NCBI GenBank assembly: GCA_902565385.1
Contig: CACFEW010000002.1
Location: forward strand, 20,240-84,239
DNA: 64,000 nucleotides
Source: an uncultured Pelagibacteraceae bacterium
GTDB lineage: Bacteria > Pseudomonadota > Alphaproteobacteria > Pelagibacterales > Pelagibacteraceae
Direction: 5' to 3'
Shown: positions 34,004 through 43,303 of the stretch, piece after piece
Layout of the letters: each line of letters begins with the position of its first letter
How positions within the stretch are numbered: the stretch's first letter is position 1
Program-made: the position numbers and the translations under genes
Notes under the pieces: generated by a model
The model's input: only the letters and a program-made list of their open reading frames with translations
Databases searched by the model: none
Told to the model about the DNA's origin: nothing

Positions 34004-35181
34004 TGAATAGTATAAAAGATCAGAAAAATCTTAATAAAAAAAAAGTTTTGTTAAGATTAGATTTAAATGTTCCATTAAGAAATGGGTCAATTACTGACGA
34101 AACAAGAATAAATAAGATTATTCCAATCATAGATTTTCTAATAAAAGAGCAATCAAAGATCATAATAATTTCTCACGTAGGACGACCAAAAGGTAAGGTA
34201 ATTACAGATCTTTCATTAAAACCAATTTGTGAAAATATTGAAGAAAAAATAAATAGAAAAATTAGATTAGAAAAAGAAGATATTTTTAAATTAAAAAAAG
34301 AGGATTTATTTAAAGATCCAAACGATCAGATAGTTTTTTTAGAGAATATTAGGTTTTACAAAGAGGAAGAAAAAAATGACACTAAGTTTGCACAACATTT
34401 AGCTAAGCTCGCTGATTTATATGTAAACGATGCTTTTTCTTGCTCTCATAGAGCGCACGCTTCTGTGAGTAAAATTGCTGAATTTCTTCCCTCTTTTGCT
34501 GGATTACAGTTTGAAACAGAAATTAGTGCCTTAAAAAAAGTTACAACAGAGATCAAAAAACCGATCACCTGTATAATTGGGGGATCAAAAATTTCGACAA
34601 AAATTGGAATAATCAAAAATTTAATATCTAAATTTGATAATATTATCATTGTTGGTGGAATGGCTAATAATATTATTAAATATAAAGGGAATCAAATAGG
34701 TAAATCAATTAAAGAGGAAAATTGTGATCTAATGATCAAAGAGATTTTTGAAACTTTAAAAAGTCATTCATGTAAAATTATTTTACCAGAGGACGTTTTG
34801 ATTGGAAAAAATTTAGATGATGAACCTCAAATTAAAGAATTAGATAATATCAAAGATGATGATATCATTTTGGATATTGGTCCAAAGACATTAGATAAGA
34901 TAAAAAATATAATTGAAAATAGTGAAACAGTTCTTTGGAATGGACCAGCAGGTTATTTTGAAAATCCAAATTTTGCTAATGGTAGTTACAATATTGCAAA
35001 AGCTATAACAAAAAAAAATAAAAATAACTCAATTTACTCAGTTGTAGGAGGTGGAGATACGATAGCTCTAATCAATAAAATTAAATTAATAGAAAATTTT
35101 AATTTTGTTTCAACTGCCGGTGGAGCATTTTTAGAATATCTTGAAGGAAAAGAGTTACCTGGTATAAAAGCTTTAAATTAA
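34003..35181 (+). CDS. pgk: Phosphoglycerate kinase
   Basis: LLRLDLNVPLRNG, ISHVGRPKG, VGGGDTIALI. Confidence 0.98.
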   Translation: MNSIKDQKNLNKKKVLLRLDLNVPLRNGSITDETRINKIIPIIDFLIKEQSKIIIISHVGRPKGKVITDLSLKPICENIEEKINRKIRLEKEDIFKLKKEDLFKDPNDQIVFLENIRFYKEEEKNDTKFAQHLAKLADLYVNDAFSCSHRAHASVSKIAEFLPSFAGLQFETEISALKKVTTEIKKPITCIIGGSKISTKIGIIKNLISKFDNIIIVGGMANNIIKYKGNQIGKSIKEENCDLMIKEIFETLKSHSCKIILPEDVLIGKNLDDEPQIKELDNIKDDDIILDIGPKTLDKIKNIIENSETVLWNGPAGYFENPNFANGSYNIAKAITKKNKNNSIYSVVGGGDTIALINKIKLIENFNFVSTAGGAFLEYLEGKELPGIKALN

Positions 35182-35182
35182 T

Positions 35183-36190
35183 ATGTCTGAATTAAATAAC
35201 ATAGCGCTAAAAATACTTAATAATGGAAAAGGTATTCTTGCGGCTGACGAGAGTACTGCAACAATGACTAAAAGATTGGAGTCGGTTAAAATTCAATCAA
35301 CAGCTGAAAACCGTTTATTATTTAGAGAAACATTGTTTAGTGCGTCTGGTATGACTGAATACATTGGAGGAGTAATTTTATACGATGAAACAATTAAACA
35401 AATAACATCGAAAAAAAACAAAATCCCAGAATTGATTTCAGAAATGGGTAGCGCCCCAGGTATAAAAGTTGATACCGGAGCAAAAGTTTTAGCTGGTTCA
35501 CCAAATGAAAAAATTACTGAAGGTTTAGATGGATTAAGGGAAAGATTAAAAGAATATTATAAATTAGGAGCAAAGTTTACAAAATGGAGAGGTGTGTACA
35601 ACATTTCAAAAGAGTACCCAAGTAAACTCTCAATACAATCTAATGCACATGCCTTAGCTAGATACTCTGCATTAGTTCAAGAATGTAATATGGTTCCAAT
35701 TGTTGAACCTGAAGTATTAATGGAGGGCAGACATTCAGCAGATGAATGTTTAATCAAAACATCTGAAGTAATAAAAAAATGTTTTGAGGAACTAATCTTG
35801 CATAAAGTTGATTTAAAAGGAATCATACTAAAGCCAAATATGATTTTAGCTGGTGATGGATGTAAGGATAAAATATCAAACGAAGAGGTGGCAAAGTTAA
35901 CACTTAAATGTTTAAAAGACTCTGTTCCATCGGAGGTACCAGGTATAGCATTTTTATCTGGTGGTCAATCAGAAATAGAAGCAACAGAAAATTTAAATTT
36001 GATCAACAAATATAATGATACCAACTTTATAATGAGTTACTCTTATGGACGAGCTCTTCAACAAAGCGCATTAAAATTTTGGTCCCAAGACACAAATAAT
36101 ATTGAGGGAACTCAAAAAATTTTTAACCAAAGAGCAAAAATGAATACATTAGCTGCTCAGGGTAAATGGTCTAAAGAACTTGAGAATTAA
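35183..36190 (+). CDS. fba: Class I fructose-bisphosphate aldolase
   Basis: GKGILAADESTATMTKRL, KGIILKPNMILAG, IAFLSGGQSEIEAT. Confidence 0.96.
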   Translation: MSELNNIALKILNNGKGILAADESTATMTKRLESVKIQSTAENRLLFRETLFSASGMTEYIGGVILYDETIKQITSKKNKIPELISEMGSAPGIKVDTGAKVLAGSPNEKITEGLDGLRERLKEYYKLGAKFTKWRGVYNISKEYPSKLSIQSNAHALARYSALVQECNMVPIVEPEVLMEGRHSADECLIKTSEVIKKCFEELILHKVDLKGIILKPNMILAGDGCKDKISNEEVAKLTLKCLKDSVPSEVPGIAFLSGGQSEIEATENLNLINKYNDTNFIMSYSYGRALQQSALKFWSQDTNNIEGTQKIFNQRAKMNTLAAQGKWSKELEN

Positions 36191-36794
36191 TAAAAAAAAA
36201 TTTATTTATCTCATTTCACCAACTAAAATTAGCAAATCTTTCTATACGGACTTAAACAAAATTCTTAAACAAAAAAAAGTAAGTTTCTTTCAATTGAGGC
36301 TTAAAAAAGGAAGTTTAAAAAAAAAATTAATTATTGGTAAAAAAATCAAGAGAATTTGTGAAAAATTTAAAGTCAAATTTCTTATTAATGACGACGTTAT
36401 ACTTGCCAAGAAATTAAATGCCGACGGTTGCCATTTGGGTCAAAAGGATATGAATATTACTAAAGCAAGAAAGTTAATTGGTGATAAGATAATTGGAATT
36501 ACATGTCATAACTCTATAAAATTGACAAAAGTTGCTGTGAAAAATAGATCTGATTATATAGCTCTTGGGGCCTTTCATCATTCAAAAACAAAAAAAACAA
36601 AATTTAAAGCTCATTCTGATTTAATAAGAAAAGTGAAAAAAATCACAAAAATTCCAGTTGTTGCTATTGGAGGTATTAATTCTGATAATTATAAAAAACT
36701 TTTATTGAATAAAGCAAACTTTTTAGCTATCTCAGGTTACATTTGGAATAATAAAAATTTAAAACCATTAGAAGCAATTAAGAAATTAAAATGA
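36180..36794 (+). CDS. thiE: Thiamine phosphate synthase / TenI-like
   Basis: FLINDDVILAKKLNADGCHLGQKDM, PVVAIGGINSDNYKKLL; TTG start overlapping fba. Confidence 0.8.
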   Translation: MRINKKKFIYLISPTKISKSFYTDLNKILKQKKVSFFQLRLKKGSLKKKLIIGKKIKRICEKFKVKFLINDDVILAKKLNADGCHLGQKDMNITKARKLIGDKIIGITCHNSIKLTKVAVKNRSDYIALGAFHHSKTKKTKFKAHSDLIRKVKKITKIPVVAIGGINSDNYKKLLLNKANFLAISGYIWNNKNLKPLEAIKKLK

Positions 36795-37351
36795 AAATAA
36801 ATGCTGGAGAAATTAGAGTTGGTATGCTTTTAGAATATAAAAACGACTTATGGCAAGTGCTAAAAACACAACATGTAAAACCTGGTAAAGGTGGAGCGTT
36901 TGCACAAGTCGAAATGAAAAGCCTAAACAAAAATACAAAATTGAATGAAAGATTTAGGTCAAGTGAAACAGTGGAAAAGGCATCTTTAGAGGAAACGGCT
37001 CATAATTATTTATACGAAGATGAAAATAGTTATTTTTTTATGGAGCCAAAATCTTTTGAGCAAATAGAAATTAAAAAAAATATAGTTGGAGAAAAAGGAA
37101 AGTTATTAACTGAAAACTTAGAAGTATCTGTAAATTTCTATAATAACAAGCCTATTTCTATAGATTTACCAAATCAAGTAAGTTGTAAAATTGAGACAAC
37201 TGATGCTGCATTAAAAGGTCAGACAGTTTCTTCATCATACAAACCTGCGATATTAAATAACGGACTTAGTATCCAGGTACCTCCTTTTATTGAGGCTGGA
37301 GATGAAATTATCTTAGACACTCGCAATTTAGAGTATATTAAGAAAATTTAA
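36791..37351 (+). CDS. efp: Elongation factor P
   Basis: HVKPGKGGAFAQVEMKSL. Confidence 0.97.
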   Translation: MKINAGEIRVGMLLEYKNDLWQVLKTQHVKPGKGGAFAQVEMKSLNKNTKLNERFRSSETVEKASLEETAHNYLYEDENSYFFMEPKSFEQIEIKKNIVGEKGKLLTENLEVSVNFYNNKPISIDLPNQVSCKIETTDAALKGQTVSSSYKPAILNNGLSIQVPPFIEAGDEIILDTRNLEYIKKI

Positions 37352-37355
37352 TAAC

Positions 37356-38096
37356 ATGAACTCTATTTCTGCAAATCTAAACGTTATGATAAAAGCTAGT
37401 GAAAAAGCTTCAAAAATTTTAATAAGAGATTTTGGAGAAATAGAAAAATTACAAGTGTCCAAAAAAAGTCAAAGAGATTTTGTTACAAATTCAGATCTTA
37501 AAGTAGAAAAAATAATTATTGATGAGTTAGAAAAAGCAAGACCAAATTTTTCTTTTATAAGTGAGGAAAGAGGCTTAAAAAGAAATAAAGATATTGAGCA
37601 TACTTGGGTTATTGATCCTATTGATGGAACAAATAATTTCTTACATGGAGTTCCGCATTTTGCAATTTCTATTGCTTTGATCTCGTTTAATGAGATAGTT
37701 TCAGGGCTAATTTTCGATCCAATTAAAGATGAAATTTTTTTTGCTGAAAAGGATAAGGGAGCTTTTTTAAATAATCATAGAATTAAAGTTTCAAAAAAAA
37801 AAGATATTGATGAATGTTTATTTGCAATAGGTGAAAACTTAAAAATTGAACATGATTTCTTAAGTAGAAAATCTGGTTGTGCAGCGCTTGATCTTGCTTA
37901 TGTTGCCGCTGGTAGATATGACGGTTATTTTCAAAAAAAACTGAATTTATGGGATATTGCATCAGGAATATTATTGGTCCAGGAGGCAGGGGGAATAATT
38001 AGTGATATTAATATAAATAATTTTAAAAACTTGAACATTATAGCTTCTAATTCAAATATAAACCGGGATTTTAAAAAAAAATTGCCCAAGTTTTAA
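37356..38096 (+). CDS. suhB: Inositol monophosphatase family protein (SuhB-like)
   Basis: [44 protein letters not shown]. Confidence 0.93.
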   Translation: MNSISANLNVMIKASEKASKILIRDFGEIEKLQVSKKSQRDFVTNSDLKVEKIIIDELEKARPNFSFISEERGLKRNKDIEHTWVIDPIDGTNNFLHGVPHFAISIALISFNEIVSGLIFDPIKDEIFFAEKDKGAFLNNHRIKVSKKKDIDECLFAIGENLKIEHDFLSRKSGCAALDLAYVAAGRYDGYFQKKLNLWDIASGILLVQEAGGIISDININNFKNLNIIASNSNINRDFKKKLPKF

Positions 38097-38131
38097 TTGT
38101 TTTAGAAAAATCATTTGTTATAAGTCTCCCT

Positions 38132-38359
38132 ATGAAAAAAAATATTCATCCAAATTATCATAAAATTAAAGTCGAAATGACTGATGGTACATCTTTTGAG
38201 ACTAAATCCACTTGGGGATCTGATGGGGATGTTCTTAAACTAGAAATTGATCCAAAATCACATTCAGCGTGGACAGGTGGAAAACAAAAATTAATGGATA
38301 AAGGAAGAATTAGTAAATTTAATAAAAAATTTCAAAATTTCAAATCAGAAAAAAAATAA
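38132..38359 (+). CDS. rpmE: 50S ribosomal protein L31
   Basis: [29 protein letters not shown]...[20 protein letters not shown]. Confidence 0.96.
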   Translation: MKKNIHPNYHKIKVEMTDGTSFETKSTWGSDGDVLKLEIDPKSHSAWTGGKQKLMDKGRISKFNKKFQNFKSEKK

Positions 38360-38935
38360 ATGTCAAATGCACCTTTAATGCCAATGGCAACGGCTGTATG
38401 GCTAGTAGAAAATACAACATTAACATTTAAACAAATTGCAAACTTTTGCAATCTACACGAGGTTGAGGTTCAAGGAATTGCAGATGGAGAAGTTGCAAAG
38501 GGAATTAAAGCTTACAACCCAATTATGTCAGGACAACTATCCAGAGAAGAAATCGAACTTTCATCAAAGGATAAGGATAGACCTCTTCAAATTAAAAATC
38601 TTGATATTGAAATATCCAATGAAGAGAAAAAAATAAAAAAATATATTCCTCTATCTAAGAGACAAGACAAACCAGACTCGGCTCTATGGTTGATAAAGCA
38701 ACACAATATACTTAAAGACTCTCAAGTCGCAAAACTTGTTGGTATCACCAAAAACTCTGTTACTTCAATAAGAAATAAGAGTTATTGGAATTACAATAAT
38801 TTAAACCCTAAAGATCCAATTGCTTTAAACTTATTTACTCAAAAAGATCTTTTAGATGCAATTGCAAAAGCTGAGCGAAGAATAAAAAGGGAGAAAAAAG
38901 AAAAAGAAAAAAATAATATTATAAATAAAAACTAA
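38360..38935 (+). CDS. DUF1013 family protein (alphaproteobacterial, predicted HTH)
   Basis: PLMPMATAVWLVENTTLTFKQIANFCNLHEVEVQGIADGEVAKGIKAYNPI; second HTH-like repeat DSALWLIKQHNILKDSQVAKLVGI. Confidence 0.85.
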   Translation: MSNAPLMPMATAVWLVENTTLTFKQIANFCNLHEVEVQGIADGEVAKGIKAYNPIMSGQLSREEIELSSKDKDRPLQIKNLDIEISNEEKKIKKYIPLSKRQDKPDSALWLIKQHNILKDSQVAKLVGITKNSVTSIRNKSYWNYNNLNPKDPIALNLFTQKDLLDAIAKAERRIKREKKEKEKNNIINKN

Positions 38936-38991
38936 TACCATGAATAATTTTAATAGACATAAAATTACAAAGATGATATCAAATCGTTTTT

Positions 38992-39198
38992 TTGGAGGTA
39001 TTTATTAAAATTGAAGTTAAAGATAATAATGTAGAGCAAGCTCTAAGAGTTTTAAAAAGAAAACTCCAAAGAGATGGTTTTTTTAAAATAATTAAATTAA
39101 AAAACACTTATGAAAAACCGTCTGAAAAAAAGAAGAGAATACTGCAAGAAAATATAAAAAGAGTAAAAAAATTAAACAAACTCAAGAATAGAATTTAA
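38992..39198 (+). CDS. rpsU: 30S ribosomal protein S21
   Basis: VKDNNVEQALRVLKRKLQRDGFFKIIKLKNTYEKPSEKKKR; start codon uncertain (TTG 38992 or ATT 39004). Confidence 0.93.
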   Translation: MEVFIKIEVKDNNVEQALRVLKRKLQRDGFFKIIKLKNTYEKPSEKKKRILQENIKRVKKLNKLKNRI

Positions 39199-39204
39199 AT
39201 TTAT

Positions 39205-39281
<77 letters not shown>

Positions 39282-39282
39282 A

Positions 39283-39981
39283 TTAAATCTTAAATTTAGA
39301 TTTCTTGCTATCAATTAAAAAAGCTTTAACTGTTTCTAATGTTAGTTGATTAAAAGATTTTCCAAACTTCTGAATTTTCTCAATAATCTTCGGTGGTATA
39401 GTGATGATATGACAACCTAATTGTTTTGCTTGAACATAATTGTATGGCTCTCTGACGCTTGCCCATAATATTTCAACATTTTTATAACTTTTTGCTAATT
39501 TAATACTTTTAATAAATTCTGGAACAGGATCTTTTCCTGTATCACCTGCTCTTCCAGCAAAAATAGATATTATAACTTTTGATTTTTTATTTATAACTTT
39601 TAAAATTTTTTTAGTTTGATTGGATGTGTAAACTGCCGTTATATTGAGTTTAATATTTTGACTATTTAATTCTTTGATTGTTTTTCCGGTAAATCTATTT
39701 TTTGAGTTTACTACTGGAACTTTTACATAAACATTTTTTCCCCATTCATTAATCTTTTTTCCCTGTTTTACCATTGACTTGTGATCATCAGCAAAAACCT
39801 CAAGGGAAATTGGTTTTTTATTGCAGACCTTTAGTAATTGTTTTGAATATAATTGATAATTTTTAGCGCCTGCTTTTCTCATAAGGCTAGGGTTCGTTGT
39901 AAAGCCTTTTACAATACTCTTTTTATTAAATTTTTTTATAATTTGTAGATCTGCAATATCACAAAAAATTTTAATACCCAT
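39283..39981 (-). CDS. Transaldolase / fructose-6-phosphate aldolase-like
   Basis: MGIKIFCDIADLQIIKKFNKKSIVKGFTTNPSLMRKAG, ISIFAGRAGDTGKDP. Confidence 0.88.
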   Translation of the reverse strand: MGIKIFCDIADLQIIKKFNKKSIVKGFTTNPSLMRKAGAKNYQLYSKQLLKVCNKKPISLEVFADDHKSMVKQGKKINEWGKNVYVKVPVVNSKNRFTGKTIKELNSQNIKLNITAVYTSNQTKKILKVINKKSKVIISIFAGRAGDTGKDPVPEFIKSIKLAKSYKNVEILWASVREPYNYVQAKQLGCHIITIPPKIIEKIQKFGKSFNQLTLETVKAFLIDSKKSKFKI

Positions 39982-39987
39982 TATATT

Positions 39988-41385
39988 CTATAAATTTTTA
40001 GTAATATCCTCTGTCATTTTTTTTGCATCGGCAAACAACATCAATGTATTTTCTTTATAAAATAGGTCGTTATCTATCCCCGCATATCCAGGTGATAAAC
40101 TTCTTTTTACAAATAAAACTGATTTGCATTTTTCTACGTCAAGAACAGGCATTCCGTAAATTGGGCTTTGAGGATCAGTTTTAGCGACTGGATTCGTTAC
40201 ATCATTTGCTCCAATTACAAATGCTACATCTGCATTCGCAAAATCATTATTTATTTCCTCTAATTCAAAAACTTCATCATATGGAACATTTGCTTCAGCC
40301 AATAAAACATTCATGTGTCCTGGCATTCTCCCTGCAACAGGATGTATTGCATATGAAACTTTAATATCATTTTTTTTTAAAGTATCTACCATTTCTCTGA
40401 GGGCATGTTGGGCTTGAGCAACTGCCATCCCATAACCTGGAACAATTATAACTGATGAAGCATTTTTCATTAAAAAAGCTGCATCATCTGCATTACCGCT
40501 TTTTACGGGTCTTTGCTCTTTTTTAGAAGCACTTGATGTTTCATCTGTAGCTCCAAATCCACCTAAAATAACATTAAAGAATGAACGATTCATGCCTTTA
40601 CACATTATGTAGGATAAGATTGCACCAGATGATCCAACCAATGCTCCAGTAATAATCAATGCAGTATTCTCTAAAGTAAATCCGATTCCTGCAGCTGCCC
40701 AACCTGAATAAGAATTTAACATAGAAATTACTACTGGCATATCTGCTCCTCCAATTGGAATAATCAGAAGAAAGCCTATAAGAAAAGATACTGCTAACAA
40801 CATCCAAAATAAATTTGATGATTGTGTTGAGCATAAATAATAAATTAAAACTACTATTGAAATTAATATGATTGCATTTAACGGATGTTGACCTTTAAAT
40901 GTAATTGGTGATCCAGACATAATCCCTTGAAGTTTTAAAAAAGCTATTATTGAGCCAGAAAATGTGATTGCACCAACAGCAGCACCTATGGACATTTCAA
41001 TTAAACTTCCAAGCTTAATATTTCCCTGTGTTCCAAGATTAAATGCTTCAGGATTTAAAAAGGCAGAAATTGCAACAAAAACAGCCGCTAGTCCAACTAA
41101 GCTGTGGAATCCTGCAACTAACTCAGGCATAGCGGTCATTGGAATTTTGTACGCTATAAATGCACCAATAGAACCACCTATTAAGATAAATAATAAAACA
41201 TAAATTAACCCAGTAGAAAAATTGCCAACTGATAAAAAAGTTACAGTTACAGCAATAATCATACCTAGAATTCCAAAAAAATTTCCTTGTCTAGATGTTT
41301 CCGGTGATGATAGACCTCTTAATGCAAGTATAAATAATACACCAGAAACTAGATAAAAAATTGCAGACAAATTTGAAGAAATCAT
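39988..41385 (-). CDS. pntB: NAD(P) transhydrogenase subunit beta
   Basis: MPELVAGFHSLVGLAAV, IVPGYGMAVAQAQHALREMVD, HPVAGRMPGHMNVLLAEANVPYDEVFELEEIN. Confidence 0.97.
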   Translation of the reverse strand: MISSNLSAIFYLVSGVLFILALRGLSSPETSRQGNFFGILGMIIAVTVTFLSVGNFSTGLIYVLLFILIGGSIGAFIAYKIPMTAMPELVAGFHSLVGLAAVFVAISAFLNPEAFNLGTQGNIKLGSLIEMSIGAAVGAITFSGSIIAFLKLQGIMSGSPITFKGQHPLNAIILISIVVLIYYLCSTQSSNLFWMLLAVSFLIGFLLIIPIGGADMPVVISMLNSYSGWAAAGIGFTLENTALIITGALVGSSGAILSYIMCKGMNRSFFNVILGGFGATDETSSASKKEQRPVKSGNADDAAFLMKNASSVIIVPGYGMAVAQAQHALREMVDTLKKNDIKVSYAIHPVAGRMPGHMNVLLAEANVPYDEVFELEEINNDFANADVAFVIGANDVTNPVAKTDPQSPIYGMPVLDVEKCKSVLFVKRSLSPGYAGIDNDLFYKENTLMLFADAKKMTEDITKNL

Positions 41386-41693
41386 TTTTTATCCTTTTTC
41401 TTTTTTTTATACATTGCCAACATTCTTTGAGTTACAAGAAAACCACCAAAGATGTTAATTGCTGCTAGTGCTATGGCAATAAATCCAAAAAGACTCGAGA
41501 TATTAAACACACTTTCAGAATTTCCAGATAACCCTGCTATAATTGCACCAACAATAATTACAGATGAAATCGCGTTGGTTACTGACATCAATGGAGTATG
41601 TAATGATGGGGTTACACTCCATACAACATAATAGCCAACAAATATTGATAGTATAAAAATGCTAAATCTAAATATTAAGGGATCTATTTCCAT
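41382..41693 (-). CDS. NAD(P) transhydrogenase subunit alpha, membrane part
   Basis: VVWSVTPSLHTPLMSVTNAISSVIIVGAI. Confidence 0.95.
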   Translation of the reverse strand: MEIDPLIFRFSIFILSIFVGYYVVWSVTPSLHTPLMSVTNAISSVIIVGAIIAGLSGNSESVFNISSLFGFIAIALAAINIFGGFLVTQRMLAMYKKKKKDKK

Positions 41694-41694
41694 T

Positions 41695-42783
41695 TTATTT
41701 CATTAATGTTTTTGAAATTATTTCATCATCTAAATTTATATTTATTTTTTTTTTCTCTTTGTCGAACAAATTATCAACAAAATTGAATATATTTTTTGCA
41801 TATAAATTAGATGCAGAAACAGGTAACTTATTTAATATATTTCTTTCACCCATGATTTTAACTCCATTTCTATCAATTACTTTATCTACTTCTGTATATG
41901 CTGTATTTCCCCCTTGAACAGCAGCTAAATCATAAACTACTGAGCCAGGCTGCATATTGTTTATCATATTTTCTTTAATTATTAATGGGGCTTTTTTTCC
42001 AGGAATTAACGCTGTACAAATTACAATATCAATTTTTTTAAGAGTTTCTGCCAATAATTCTTCCTGTTTTTTTTTAAATTCATCAGATGCCTCTTTAGCG
42101 TATCCACCTTCTGTCTCAAGATTTTCTGAACCTTCAACTGTTAAAAATTTTCCACCTAAACTTTCAACTTGTTCTTTTGAAGCTGTTCTTACATCTGTGG
42201 CGAAAACTATTGCACCCATTCTTTTCGCTGTAGCAATAGCTTGCAGTCCAGCAACACCGGCTCCAACAACTAAAACTTTAGCAGCCGGAATAGTGCCTGC
42301 TGCCGTCATCATCATAGGCACTGCTTTTTCAAAGTTAGCAAATGACTCAATTACAGCTTTATAACCTGCAAGATTTGCTTGGGAGGATAAAATATCCATG
42401 GATTGTGCCCTGGTAATTCTTGGAAGCATTTCTAACGAAAATACATTTGCTTTTTTTTTTACTAAATCATCAATTTTATTTTTATTTTCATATGGATTAA
42501 AGACACCTATTAAATTTTGATCTTTTTTAATTAAAGAATTTTTATCATCAGTCAAAATTCCTAATTGTAAAATTATATCTGAGCTAGTTAAAATTTCATT
42601 TTCATCGTTAGAAATTTTAGCGCCAAGATCTAAATAGTCTTTATCATTTATTCCAAGATGTGAACCATAACCTTTGCTTAGAAAAACTTCAAAACCCAGA
42701 GAAGTGTATTTTTTAATTATCTCTGGCGTTATAGCTATTCTTTTTTCCAAATTTTGATTTTCTAAAATAGACCCTACTCTCAT
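41695..42783 (-). CDS. pntA: NAD(P) transhydrogenase subunit alpha, soluble part
   Basis: MRVGSILENQNLEKRIAITPEIIKKYTSLGFEV, VLVVGAGVAGLQAIATAKRMGA. Confidence 0.96.
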   Translation of the reverse strand: MRVGSILENQNLEKRIAITPEIIKKYTSLGFEVFLSKGYGSHLGINDKDYLDLGAKISNDENEILTSSDIILQLGILTDDKNSLIKKDQNLIGVFNPYENKNKIDDLVKKKANVFSLEMLPRITRAQSMDILSSQANLAGYKAVIESFANFEKAVPMMMTAAGTIPAAKVLVVGAGVAGLQAIATAKRMGAIVFATDVRTASKEQVESLGGKFLTVEGSENLETEGGYAKEASDEFKKKQEELLAETLKKIDIVICTALIPGKKAPLIIKENMINNMQPGSVVYDLAAVQGGNTAYTEVDKVIDRNGVKIMGERNILNKLPVSASNLYAKNIFNFVDNLFDKEKKKININLDDEIISKTLMK

Positions 42784-42792
42784 AATAGAAGC

Positions 42793-42903
42793 CTACAATA
42801 AGAAAATTGCCATTAAAACTAAAACTACCACTACAGCGACAGTTCCCCACAGAACAAACTTTGTAAAATTATTCCATGTTCTCTTATGGTTTTCGTTATC
42901 CAT
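42793..42903 (-). CDS. aa3-type cytochrome c oxidase subunit IV-like mini-protein (36 aa)
   Basis: MDNENHKRTWNNFTKFVLWGTVAVVVVLVLMAIFLL; not in supplied ORF track; hydrophilic HxxTWxxFTKF then one TM. Confidence 0.7.
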   Translation of the reverse strand: MDNENHKRTWNNFTKFVLWGTVAVVVVLVLMAIFLL

Positions 42904-42909
42904 AAAAAA

Positions 42910-43035
42910 TTATTTTTGTCTGGCTTTAAATTTTGGGTTAGTCTTATTAATTATGTAGACTCTACCTCTTCTTTTTACCATTTTAGAATTAAGGTCTCTT
43001 TTCTTTAAAGATTTTAATGAGCTTTTTATTTTCAT
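42910..43035 (-). CDS. rpmJ: 50S ribosomal protein L36
   Basis: [41 protein letters not shown]; not in supplied ORF track. Confidence 0.95.
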   Translation of the reverse strand: MKIKSSLKSLKKRDLNSKMVKRRGRVYIINKTNPKFKARQK

Positions 43036-43049
43036 AACTTGCTGTTAAT

Positions 43050-43165
43050 GCTGGCAACGACCTACTCTTCCATGCCTTAAGACAAAGTACCATCGGCGCT
43101 GAAAGGCTTGACTTCCGAGTTCGGAATGGGATCGGGTATAACACTTTCGCAATAATTGCCAGCAC
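43050..43165 (-). rRNA. rrf: 5S ribosomal RNA
   Basis: Minus strand GTGCTGGCAATTATTGCGAAAGTGTTATACCCGATCCCATTCCGAACTCGGAAGTCAAGC...GGAAGAGTAGGTCGTTGCCAGCA; 5'/3' terminal stem TGCTGGCAA/TTGCCAGCA. Confidence 0.96.
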
Positions 43166-43303
43166 GTTTTTATATAATAATATCGATGTTTGTAAATATT
43201 AATTTTTAAGTAATAATGCACTAAATACTAATAAGATAGACAACTTTCTAATAAATATTAATAATTTGGTTTTAGAAATTGATGAATAATTTTGATATAA
43301 AAA

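Noticed and set aside
38436-38636. 66-aa plus ORF in the DUF1013 gene
   Set aside because: Alternate frame of a conserved gene
41957-42364. 135-aa plus ORF antisense to pntA
   Set aside because: Shadow ORF; opposite strand is unambiguously PntA
42910-42920. Short homopolymer A/T tracts (8-10 nt) throughout as slippage/phase-variation switches
   Set aside because: Expected at this AT content; none clearly positioned to toggle a disrupted ORF
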